From contig NC_135241.1 in assembly GCF_947623445.1 (NCBI RefSeq), positions 2,296,501-2,360,500 of the forward strand: DNA of 64,000 bases. The letters are read 5' to 3'. How positions within the stretch are numbered: the stretch's first letter is position 1; every line of letters begins with the position of its first letter. The notes under the pieces were generated by a model. That model was given only the letters and a program-made list of their open reading frames with translations, ran no database searches and was not told where the DNA came from. Below, one piece after another: positions 9,223-20,214 of the stretch. The DNA is from Clavelina lepadiformis (taxonomy: Eukaryota; Chordata; Ascidiacea; Aplousobranchia; Clavelinidae). Made by a program: the position numbers and the translations under genes.

Positions 9223-12200
9223 CAAAATTGCAAACACTAAACAAATGCTTGCCCAGAAATACAACGCATGTCCTACAAAAACAAACGAAGTGAAAACCAG
9301 GAAGTGAACAATACAAAAATGACGTGCAAAAAAACGATCACCCAAATAGACACCCAAACAACTAATACATAAATCGCCTGTAAAATCGTAGTATAAACAA
9401 AATAATATAACAATATAAAAATATATAATCTCAATATAAAACACGTATAAAAGCACGAAAACAAAACACAAAAATTTACTATTCATAACTCTATGTAAAC
9501 GTGCGTGAGTGATGAGAAAAGATGCGTCGATTATCGTATTCTACCTTCGACATCTGGGTAAAAACAAGGTCTCCGTTTAATGCGTTGTGGACGGGTTGGA
9601 GAATGTAAAACATCATCGGTTACTAAACTGTTATTCTGAACTGCGTTCTGAATATTTTCCGGCACTATGTACACCCCTGGTCGCAGCTGGTTATAATTAG
9701 TAGACGTTATTTCTGGTTCCGGGCTGCAGCATGCACGAAAGTGATGGCTGTTGTTTGTCGGATATGTTGAGCGAGAATTTTGCCCTTCACTCTCGCTCAC
9801 ACCTTCTGAAACAGGATTGTCCACCGATCTGTAAAAATTGCCAAAACTTCTTTTCAGTCGATTAAAATGTACCGTACAGGTTTTACCTTCGCGATTTTCT
9901 ATCATATAGTTTACAGGAGGAATAACTTTTTTAACCACGTAAGGGCCTTTATAAGGAAAGTGAAACTTTCTTGTTTCATGTTTTTGAAGAGCCTCGTCTC
10001 GCAACAGGACCGCATCACCCTCTTCATACCGATCGCCAGACGCCTTTTCGTCGTATTGTTTCTTCATTTGCAACCTACGTTTTCCCAACCTTGATTGAAC
10101 TGTTTGGTGAACCAATTTCATTCTGTCTTGCAGATGAAGGATGTCTTCACACTTTGGGGTAAAAATTGGTGCTTTACTAATAAGATCTGCAGGCAACCTC
10201 AGATTCCTTCCGGTGAGTAAGTAATGAGGAGAAACTCCAGTTTCCTCGTAAACACTTGCATTGTAAGTATAGCGCTAACCGATGAGAGCGCATCATCCCA
10301 AGAAGTTGGGTCAACCTGAACGTAATTTTTTAAAATCGCAATTATGGTCTGATTGTTTCTTTCCACACCACCGTTTCCCATTGCGTGATACGGGCTGGTT
10401 CTTGTCTTGTTGCAGCCCATTAAGCGTGAGAGCTCTTGAAAAAGAATACTTTCGAAATTCCGGCCCTGGTCGGAGTGAATTGTTTCTGGGACGCCATGTA
10501 TCGTCACCCAACGGTGGTAAAGCAAATAAGCAGTATCTTTGGCATTTTGAAATTTCATTGGCCAACACTGCATGTATTTCGTGTAGGTGTCACAAACGAC
10601 AAGAATATAACGGTTGCCGTTTCGTGTTTCGGGTAGACCGCTTAATACGTCGATTTCAACTTTCTGCATAGGTGTATTCTCTTCTGACGGAACTAATGGG
10701 GCACGAACAATTCGCCTTGGTACTTTTCTTAAATCGCACAAGCAACACTCTTTGCAGTATGTTTCGACATCTTTGTGGCAAAATGGCCAGAAAAAACGCT
10801 CCTTTAACCTGGCAAACGTCCTTTTGACGCCCATGTGTCCACCTCCGTGAATCAAATCGTGAACAGACTTCAACACATCATTCTTCATTGTTGAGGGCAC
10901 CAGCAACTGAGCATAAATTTCTTCCACAGAATTCTCGATTCTTCGATATAGCATACCATTATGTAGAAAAATCTCACTAAATATATTCCAATAGTGACGC
11001 AGGGCTTTGCTGTCATTTTTCACTTTTTTGAATGATGGTCGGCTTTCCTGGTTCATCCACTGAAACAGTCTTTTCAACACTGGATCTTTTTGCTGCGCCT
11101 TAATAGTGTTTTCGGTTGACCATCCAGATGCTTCTGAAAAATCCATCAAACACACTTGGTATTCTTTGGCGGAAATTGAACTTTCATAGCTGCTGTCAGT
11201 TTGAAACGGAAACAAGGGGTCTAATTGCTCTGCCCTTATAGTATCATCTGAACAAGGACGACGGCTAAGCGAGTCGGCATTCGTGTGTTTTCTTCCTGCG
11301 CGGTGAATTAATTTAAAGTTAAAATTGCACAAGAAATCGAACCAGCGAGCGCATTGTCCATATGTGTCTCGTGATTCCCACAGCCAACGAAGAGATGCGT
11401 GATCTGTTCTAAGCAGGAACTCTTCGGTTAAATAGCATCGAAAAACCTTTAACGCGTGAATGACCGCTAGCAGCTCTTTCCTGGTTGTTGAGTAATTTCG
11501 CTCGGTTTTGGTGAGCGATCTACTACTGTACGAGACGGGATGTTCTTCGCCATTCACTAGTTGCGAAAGAACGCAACCAACAGCTGTGTTACATGCGTCT
11601 GTGTCAACAATAAAAGGTTTGGATAGGTCGGGGTATCGGAGAACTGGGGATTTTGTCAGCAATTCTTTAAGCAGCCCGAACGCCTTTTTACATTCTTCTG
11701 TCCACAAAAAAAACTTTTTAGTTGAGTGCACTAAATTGTTCAGTGGTGATGCAATCTGAGAATAACTTGGAATAAACTTCCGATAATAGGATGACAAGCC
11801 CAAAAATTGGCGAACTTCTTTCAATGTTTTCGGTGTTGGCCAATTAGAAACGTCTTCTACTTTTTGTGGGTCGCACGATATCCCTTCATGTGATACAACG
11901 TGGCCAAGAAATTTTACTTTTTCCTTAAGTAACTTACATTTGGAAGGTCCGAGCTTCAGGCCAGCTTGTCGAAGTCGAGAGAAAACGTTTTCCAAACGTT
12001 CCGTATGTTCGTTGAATGTGCGACCGTACACGATAATATCGTCTAAATAAGCAATCGCACCATTCCACTCAACGCCGTTTAACACCACTCTCATCAAGTG
12101 CTGGAAGGTTGACGGCGCATTACAAAGTCCAAAAGGCATAACATTAAATTCGTAGAGTCCTTTATAACACGTAAAAGCAGTTTTTGGTTTATCGGAGGGT

Positions 12201-14264
12201 TTCATTTTAATTTGCCAGTAGCCCGAACGAAGGTCTAAAGTTGAAAAGTAACGACATCCAGACAATTGGTCTAAGCTCTCATCAATTCGAGGTAATGGAT
12301 AACTAGACTTTTTTGTACAGTCATTCAGCTTACGGTAATCGATGCAAAACCGCACATCACCGTCTTTTTTGCGAACTAATACAATTGGACTAGCCCAAGG
12401 TGATTGAGAAGGTTGAATAATTTCTTTGTCACACATATCCTCAATTAGTTCATTTACCTTTTGCTTTTGGGGTTCAGACATCGTCTTGGGTGCTGTCGTA
12501 TAGGGAGCGAGTCTCCTGTTTCGATTGAGTGTTCGACCAGTTCTGTTTGTCCAATATCGTACGGGTGCAGCGAAATTACATCACGATAGGAAGAGATTAC
12601 GGAAAACAGCTTTTGACGTTCAACTTCTGACAGTTCCAATTTGTCCAAACATAACTCATCGTGCAGTGCAGACAACTCAACGTCGGCAAACTTATTCTCT
12701 GTAATAGGAAGAATTGAGTAAGCGTTTGTGTATTGAATATTGCCTTCACCTGCAATTGGAACAACTCTTGCCACGGAAGATCCGCTTGGAATTACTATTT
12801 CGACGTCTGATGGATTTGCCAAGCGTAACTGGACTAAATTGGCTTGAGTAGAGGTAACATACTCTGCGACTGCAACATTCCATTTCTCTTGAACGTTGTT
12901 AAGGCGTTCGATCAAAACTTCCACATCTGGCATGTCTGGTTGGCCGTCAAATGTTCCAGGGAGTAACAGTTCGGTGAAAGGAGAAATACGTGCAAAATCT
13001 AACAACTTAACAACATGACTATTTGCTAGGCCTGGGAATTTTAGTATGGGAATGGTGCCACCTCCCGCTTTTAAAAACATTTTTTCATAATTCACAACAC
13101 ACCGGTTATGTTGTAAATAATCAATTCCCAAGATACAATGATCAGCGATGGAGTCGCAGACATAAACATTGCAAAATTCTATACAACCGGCGACTGAGAT
13201 TTTAACCTTACATCTGCCCAACATATTTATAGGCTTCCCTCCAGCACCCACAAAACCAATTCTGGTAGGGCATTTTGTTAATGTTGTCTGTAGCGTATCA
13301 TACAAACTCTTACTTATTACTGTAACGGTAGCCCCAGTGTCAATCAAAGCAAATACTGAACTCTCATTAATGTTTATGTTGGCATACCTATGCAAGTCCT
13401 GATCCATAGTTTGAACCTGGTAGATTTCCCGTGGTGGATTGCTGTTAGTTCCATGTACATCAAAAACACGTCGAAGGTTTCTTGCACGCTGCCTATGACA
13501 GCGTCGAGCAATGTGACCATATTCTCCACAGTTAAAACACTGAAGTCTTCTTCTCTCTTCCCGAGGTTCTCTTGTTGTCTTCATTTCGTTTCGCAGTTGG
13601 GAAATTTCGTCCCGAAGTTTTTCGACAGTTAGTTTTAATTGGGATACGTCCTGGTGATCTCTTGCCACCGCTGCTACTTCTGACGTCATTACACGTGGTT
13701 CATGATGCGTCCGTTCTGCGTTTTCAATAATGCTCTTTGCTGTGGCATAAAAATCCGGTTGTGCATTTTTAGAGTTGTCGCGTAAGATTTGAGAGGCTTG
13801 TTGACGGTCTCTCAGTCCTTGAACGAGTAGGTTGTACAGCACACTGCTGCGCATTTCATGCTGTTCGTCGTTTGGATAAGCCATTTTTCCTAATTGGGCT
13901 ATGGCTTCAAGAAAGCTTCTTACGAATTCGTCAAAACCTTGAGTGCGCTGAAAGAGTTGTTGCATGGCGTGCTTTTGTGAAGATAGACCTGAAGCCGTGT
14001 CTTTTGCTTGTTGAATGAGTTCGTCATAACTGAGATCGTAGAGTTCTTTACGACCATCGGTCATGGAGAATTTCATATCTTCCGGCAAGCTTTGTAGAAA
14101 TGCATGTTTCTTTGCCGCATCCGATGCTTTGACGCTGTCGCAGAAGGATTCAAATTCTTGTAGGAAAGATAAAAAACTATTGCCACGTTGGTAACGAGGC
14201 GGAGAATAAAAAAAATTCATGCTTCTTCAGTAAAACTTCATAAAATCTTCTGTGTATCTAAGAG

Positions 14265-14282
14265 GTCCTGCCGTGTTCGCCA
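14265..14282 (-). promoter_or_regulatory. Candidate tRNA primer-binding site of the LTR element
   Basis: Just inside the 5' LTR the minus strand reads tggcgaacacggcagg. It begins with TGG, the complement of a tRNA CCA end. The priming tRNA was not identified. Confidence 0.55.
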
Positions 14283-14283
14283 G

Positions 14284-14514
14284 TGTTACGTTTTTACTGT
14301 CCTCAGTCTTAGATACACAGTAGGCACATCTTTTATTCAGTTAAATTGTCATTTACAGCAGCTCATTCCAGGAGCTTAAATCAGGACTGACTCTACGAAT
14401 ACTTGGCTGGAATACGTCAATGAAAAGACACGTGTGCTTAATCAAACACGGATAACGCAGTAGGCCTCAAAAGAGAACGCGGCAGGGCAGACACAACGCA
14501 AAACAAATGCAACA
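14284..14514 (-). repeat. 5' LTR of the gypsy-type element
   Basis: A 231-bp partner of 8966-9207, followed at 14515-14518 by the second agag. The two LTRs differ mainly by an 11-nt length difference near their left ends on the plus strand. Confidence 0.93.
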
Positions 14515-15040
14515 AGAGCATGACATGGCATGATAAATTAAATATAAAAAAGAATTGTGGCAACCGTTTTTGTAATTCTTCATACAGTGAATAATGCGCC
14601 GTTGTGCTTTTCATTTCAACACCTCAATATTTTCGATCCACAGTAAAATGTCAAGTCTAAAACCTAGATTTTTGCCGCTGTGTCGTCTTAAATAAGATTA
14701 CAACTAAGCAATTATGACGTCACGCACGAAGCAGGTAATCAACGTGGATGTTGAGCCGGCGGCTTGTCAATCGAGAGAGAAACGCGAGAGATTTTACTAA
14801 TCGCCAGTCTACTGTTGGTTGTGCTGGGGTGCGCTTGTCTTAGCTAAGGCATGCTGCCTGTTTTGTGAACGTGCTGAGCTTGACCTTTGAATGCAAGACA
14901 TTTTTAACACACGCGTAACTTTGAAGGAGCGTGTTACGTTTCGATATACTTTGTTGGATTTGGCCTCATAAGTGTTTACTGAACTGAACAGACCTGTGCT
15001 CTATTACTGTTTTAAAGGTAAACGATGTATCTACAATAAC
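14515..15040. repeat. Tandem repeat unit 1, right part
   Basis: Matches 15195-15735 at high identity, for example 'gccgttgtgcttttcattt' and 'gacgtcacgcacgaagcag' in both. It is the continuation of the unit begun at 8793. Confidence 0.85.
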
Positions 15041-15735
15041 GTAGCAACGAAGATTAATAAAACAAGAAAATTGGTAAATAAGGACGTGTCAGCGCGTTTA
15101 GACTTCTGTTTTTTGTTAAGATACCTGCAGCATATAACACTGTCGCACAGATAGTTACTTGCAATGTATTTAAAGTATCGCTTTAGTTTGTTTTAAACTA
15201 AAGAGAGCATGACACATATTTTGTGTATAACAAAGAATTATGGCAAACGTTTTTGTAATCCTTCATACAGTGAATAATGCGCCGTTGTGCTTTTCATTTC
15301 AACACCTCAATATTTTCGATCCACAGTAAAATGTCAAGTCTAAAACCTAGATTTTTGCCGCTGTGTCGTCTTAAATAAGATTACAACTAAGCAATTATGA
15401 CGTCACGCACGAAGCAGGTAATCAACGTGGTTGTTGAGCCGGCGGCTTGTCAATCGAGAGAGAGAGGCGAGAGATTTTACTAATCGCCAGTCTACTGTTG
15501 GTTGTGCTGGGGTGCGCTTGTCTTAGCTAAGGCATGCTGCCTGTTTCGTGAACGTGCTGAGCTTGACCTTTGAATGCAAGCCATTATATATCTTTTAACA
15601 CACGCGTAGCTTTGAAGGAGCGTGTTAGGTTTCGATGTACATTGTTGGATTTGGCCTCTTTATAGGTGTTTGCTGATGGGAACAGGCCTTTGCTCTATTA
15701 CTGTTTTAAAGGTAAAAGATGTATCTACAGTTGGG
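15041..15735. repeat. Tandem repeat unit 2 (uninterrupted)
   Basis: A full-length unit without the LTR element. At 15190-15210 it keeps the pre-insertion sequence 'aaactaaagagagcatgac', which equals the two flanks of the LTR element joined with one agag copy. No coding content recognised. Confidence 0.85.
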
Positions 15736-16980
15736 TCAGTATTCGGTTCCAGCCCAAAGCTAGTGGCACTATCAAATGAAGTTCACAGTGATCACATTGG
15801 AAAGCTCTGTACCCTGTTCATCTAATGTTTGTTAAGATGCAGATCTACTATCATGTGCCAGTGCGTGCAAAATGTGTACGGTTGGAGTTGTTAATCTTTT
15901 TCACGTCGGTCAGAAATTAAACATTACACAGTTTATATGTGCATCTGTTTGGGCCACAGACATAAGTGCATTAGGTACCTGTTTGAGCAAACAATACCCA
16001 CACTGGCTACAGTGTTCAGAGACACACTTGCATTACATTATGTTCATACTACGAATACACGTATTTTGTGTTTTCAAATTTGGGCAGTGGTCTGTAACTG
16101 AGAAAAATCACTTTTGCACACGCGCTTACAAAGGCAATTACATGGTTCAACAGCGATTTTTTGCCAGTTACCTAATTCATTGTTCCGGTGAGCGCCGTAA
16201 ATCTGGATCTAACTACTACCGGATCTGTAACCTACTGCACAGGAACGAAAAGAAGCGTTTCTAAAAACTTTGTTCGCCGTTGATGCATTTATGTTGCTTG
16301 GGTCAAAGTGTATGGATCATGCTGTCCATGAATATGAGTGCGTTGGTAGATTTTCGAATCTCAAGTGCAGACCATTGGCAATTTCAACAGAAAAACTTGA
16401 ATGACATTTGCATTATTTTGCTGGTTTTGATGTCTTTTTGCTTGCTAAAGAAGCGAAATACGTTGTAGGGTCCTTACTGATGTTTACTGAAGAGTGCACG
16501 TCAGTTTTGAAGGTAAACGATGCACCTATAGTTGGGTTACCATTCGTTGCTAGCCCCACCCTAGTGATACTATCAAATGAAGCTCACAGTGGTCTAATCT
16601 TTGTTCTAATCTCTAATCTTTGTGAGATCCGAATCTACTATCATGAATCGTGTGAGATTGGGATTGTGTATTCTTTTTTACAGCGATCAAAATTAACACT
16701 ACACAGGTTATACATATACATGGGGTAACTGCTATGTTGACTTGCATTTTGTGTTTTCAATCAAATGGCGCTTATTTATTGCTCACGTTCAACAGGTGGT
16801 TTTGTTTAAAACCTTAATCATGTCGCGTGCCATGAAAGTTAGTACGTTGGTAGATTTTCGAAACTAACACACCGACCATTTGCACTTTTTAGCTTCGTTA
16901 TGTGAATCTTACTTCATTCAAACCAATCATGCCAACCATCCACTGAACAATATTTGCTGGTTTTGATTTGTTAAACTGTT
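15736..16980. repeat. Older, diverged members of the same tandem-repeat series
   Basis: 15640-15950 and 16460-16735 align loosely in the same orientation (for example 'ggtaaacgatg' then 'ctatcaaatgaag' then 'tctactatcatg'). 16310-16440 aligns with 16830-16975 ('cgttggtagattttcgaa'). These look like decayed units of a similar repeat. No exon supported. Confidence 0.55.
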
Positions 16981-17943
16981 AACCTAGGAAATGCATGGCT
17001 TTTCGTTTATCGCTAATCTATCGCGTTAAAAAGTTATTAATTAAGCGTTAAATGGGTTAAACAACAAGAGAAATTTTTGTCACCACAAATTTCAGTATAT
17101 CCGCCTTTAAGGAGGCGTCAAACACCTAAAACGAAGATCTTTATGAATTTGTTGTACACCTAAGGTATAGGGCTTTAAAAAACCTATTTAGACCAATCAT
17201 AAGGTAGCATGCTTGGATTGTTTTGTAACCTGGGAATTACCCTAGCAGTAGGCGTGCTTCAATGTTCCAAGTCGCGTGCAGAATTAAGCTAAAAATTAGC
17301 ATGAAAGTAGCTAAAATTGGGTTTTTTAGACCGAAAATTCTAGTGTTTATTTTGCGGTCTTGTAAAAAAAAGTTCGAATCATGGTCTTTTGATGGCATTT
17401 TATGGAATGGTAGGTCAAAGCATACTAAATTGACATGCAAAATTTCAGAGAGCCCCATGGAGGATTTTTCGAGTAATCAGGCTTTTAGTAAATACACTGT
17501 ATTATAAAACAAAGATGATATGGCACTTTTTGGTGTTAGACGTCACCTTAACTGTTAGTCATAAATAGAGAGTCGTTGCTCATCATGCCTTTTAATAATA
17601 ATCCATTCCTTAACTCGAGCCTGTGCTGAATGAAAACAAAGGTATTAGCATCACAGTCAGTAAAATCAAACGTATTCCTTACATAAAACATGGACGTAGA
17701 ATAAAATATCAACCCTTGTTCACCGAATCACCGTGTAATCAATTACACTCAATTTGCGAGACAAGAAATCGTGGACTGTGTGATAAGCCTGGGAATGAGT
17801 TGTGCGGTGTGAAGTAAAATGTGTACGTTTACCTAAAACTTGCTAAACACGATAAAAAGTGTCACAGGTGGCACAACGGTGAAATACTAATACTACACAA
17901 CGTCACCTATTGTAGATTCAACATTTCTAAATATTCAAATACA
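16981..17943. other. No gene seen
   Basis: Spacer with only short frames in unremarkable sequence. No family recognised. Confidence 0.45.
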
Positions 17944-18753
17944 TATAAGGTACCTGTACCGAATAAAGCCCGGTCCCTAATAAGGCCCATTGCTCATATT
18001 TCGCAAACCCGTGGAAATAAATGAAAAATTTCAACCCTTTATAAAAACTAATATAAATTCATGATGGTTTACCAGATTTCATCCTTGTCACGTGATCAAC
18101 CGATTCGCTAGAGCACAACAAAAATTTGATACTTGCAGTTAAGGTGGTTTTGTTAATTTAGAAAAAAAGTAAGTGAGAATTTGGCCGCTTAAATGAACTG
18201 TTGTCTGCCGGCTGAAGTTTTCATGTAACAACCAACTTAGTATTGAAAAGGATAATGCACTTTTTTTGCTAGAACTTTTCTGATGATAAAAATGTGACGT
18301 TTTTTTCGTGGATGCCACATGCGCCTAATAAGGCCCATACAAGATGCTTGGCTAATTGATGTCCAGACTTCAAGAGTGGTTCCAGTCATCAGTTGGCAAA
18401 TTGTTGCAATTACTTTGATGCGCCTAGTGGAATCTTTTTAAATGTTTGTACAACATAAAATGTGAAATTTCTAATAATGTTATATGTTGTCTATTACTAT
18501 GTTTTGAATCAAAATACTCATAAAATTGGTGGGCCTTATTAGGAGCCTATGCTCCTAATAAGGCCCATTTTTTGGAATTTTTAATTTCTTTATAAAAATT
18601 TTTTGGGGGGTTGTCAGTTATTGTGGTTTGAATATGTTGTAGTCATATACCCTCACTAATACAATACGATTTTTCAGTCTATTCTCATTTATGGTTCTTG
18701 AGTTATTTTCAAAAAAGTGTTAGGTGGGCCTTATTCGGTACAGGTACCTTATA
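17944..18753. mobile_element. Non-autonomous terminal-inverted-repeat element, about 0.8 kb
   Basis: The left end 'tataaggtacctgtaccgaa' (17944 on) is repeated inverted at the right end (18726-18753). The inverted match extends about 28 bp with one mismatch. The motif taataaggcccat recurs inside at about 17980 and 18324, and as a palindrome at 18530-18567. No transposase is encoded. The TSD is either TA or TATA, which cannot be separated from the palindromic ends, so the superfamily is left open. Confidence 0.75.
18530..18567. repeat. Perfect 17-bp hairpin inside the TIR element
   Basis: tgggccttattaggagc and its exact reverse complement are separated by the 4-base loop ctat. The outer part of each arm is the same 'ggcccat' motif found elsewhere in this element, suggesting head-to-head joining of two motif copies. 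Confidence 0.9.
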
Positions 18754-18779
18754 GTGTCTATAAAGAGTGTTTCGTATAC

Positions 18780-19470
18780 TGTATACATATAATATGCAAA
18801 ACACGAGAAGGACTTAAAGTGCGAGAGTACTTTGTGACAAAATTAGCAATAGAGCCTCTTAAAAGGTTTCTGTCAAAAGTAAAGCATTTGTCAATGAAGA
18901 ACACTCTTGTCTTCATCTAATTATGGGATGCTGATTCCGAATCTGTGGTCCTCTTCATTCTATCACACCAGGTTTTTGTACTTGATTTGACAGATTGGAA
19001 GTAAGAGAAGACTTAGTGATAAAATTAGCAATAGAGCCTTCAGCTACTGTGCAGTAGTGCCTCAAGGTGAGATCAGAAAACTGACAATTTTCCTCAAAAA
19101 TGGCGAGAAGCAACTCCCTATAATTGAAAGTTAACAACCATTTGGAACAACGCTCCTTTTGTCTTTACCTAATTGTGGGGCGCTGAATCCGAATCTGTGA
19201 TCCTCTTCATTCTATCACATCGGGTTTTTGTACTTGATTTGACAGTCTTAAAGTGAAAGAGAACTTTGCCAGAAACTTTAACGATAAAATTTGCAATACA
19301 GCCTCTTAAAAGGTTTGTGTCAAAAGTAAAACATTTGTCAATTAACAGCACCCTTCTCTTTATCTATTTGTGGGGCGCTGATTTCAAATCTGTGGCCCTC
19401 TTCATTCTATCACATCGGGTTTTTGTACTTGAATTGACAGTTTTGAAGTAAGAGAGTAAGGTCAATGACT
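18780..19470. repeat. FBXO21 exon-1-derived shards, cluster 2
   Basis: At least three units share the 'tgtacttgatttgacag' core (near 18975, 19220 and 19407, the last slightly altered) and the same extra tail ('ctgattccgaatctgtgg' type) as the cluster at 240-590. A piece at about 19040-19120 matches a different part of FBXO21 exon 1 ('ggtgagatcagaaaactgac', as at 24119-24138). No frame is kept. Confidence 0.7.
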
Positions 19471-20214
19471 GCCGCGGTTAGCAGAAGATCGATTTTTCTG
19501 CACTTTTGTATTTGACCCTGGCAATAATTTGCACAGCTTTCCGCCACTGCAATGGCAATATACAACGTCTTAAAATGCCTTACAGACATGATCGCTTATG
19601 ATTTTATTATCGTAGGTACTGAGCTGATGGCGAACTTGAGCCAGTTCCATTATAAGTTATTGCAACAAACTTCAAAATAAAGATATTCATTGGTCATTAC
19701 CTCTCGCAATTTTTAATGCCCCATTTTCTAGTGTAATCCCCGCACTGATACTAACCTAAGATTAATAAGTAATTAGCAATCTTTTGTCAACAATTACGTA
19801 TAACGTTAAACAAAATGACGCGTAATTCTGACATATACGATTCCGTGACAATCAATATGTTACCGTTGCTTTCTCATAAATGATTTCAGTTTTATTCCCA
19901 AAATACTTTACTTTGTTCCAGTGTTGATTATGTTCCGTTCATGAAACTGATATGGTCGCTCGTTTTTTGGATAAACATCCAGTAAGCTTAGTACCGTATC
20001 ATTCGAGGTGTTGGTTTGTGTCGTTGTTATGACAAATGACAAACCTATGCGCTATTTTTAACTTATTCATCACTGAACACGTTACGGAAAATGTTTATAC
20101 AAAAGTTGCACAACCAACGAAAGTTATCAATGTACAGGTACCTATGCACGTCCATAATCGACAAACCAATAATTCAAGAACTGAAAGCTCCATTTGGAAG
20201 TAGCCTACAGCTGA
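19471..20214. repeat. 3' flank of FBXO21 copy 1, duplicated downstream of copy 2
   Basis: From about 19860 to 20214 this aligns with 27850-28132 plus 28776-28864, the flank of the second FBXO21 gene. The duplicated block therefore extends past the stop codon by several hundred bases. No other gene seen. Confidence 0.65.

Larger units (their letters stand above)
8966..14514 (-). mobile_element. LTR retrotransposon, Ty3/gypsy-type, nearly whole fossil
   Basis: An element of about 5.5 kb lies on the minus strand between two similar LTRs (8966-9207 and 14284-14514), flanked by the 4-bp duplication agag (8962-8965 and 14515-14518). Parts in minus-strand order: a gag-like region with a zinc knuckle (about 13500-14220), aspartic protease with DTGA (about 13050-13400), reverse transcriptase with the YLDD box (about 11650-12450), RNase H (about 11250-11600) and integrase with an HHCC-type zinc finger (about 9550-11000). 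The protease-before-RT and integrase-last order is that of Ty3/gypsy. No envelope region is seen. The LTRs differ by a handful of substitutions and one small indel, so the insertion is fairly recent. It appears broken, with about one or two interruptions. Confidence 0.93.

Noticed and set aside
9131-9486. Hydrophobic minus-strand frames that look like a membrane protein
   Set aside because: They overlap the LTR end and AT-rich non-coding sequence of the element, and have low-complexity composition with no family similarity.
17262-17507. An 81-codon plus-strand frame with an overlapping frame on the other strand
   Set aside because: No similarity, and open on both strands, which is typical of chance in AT-rich DNA.
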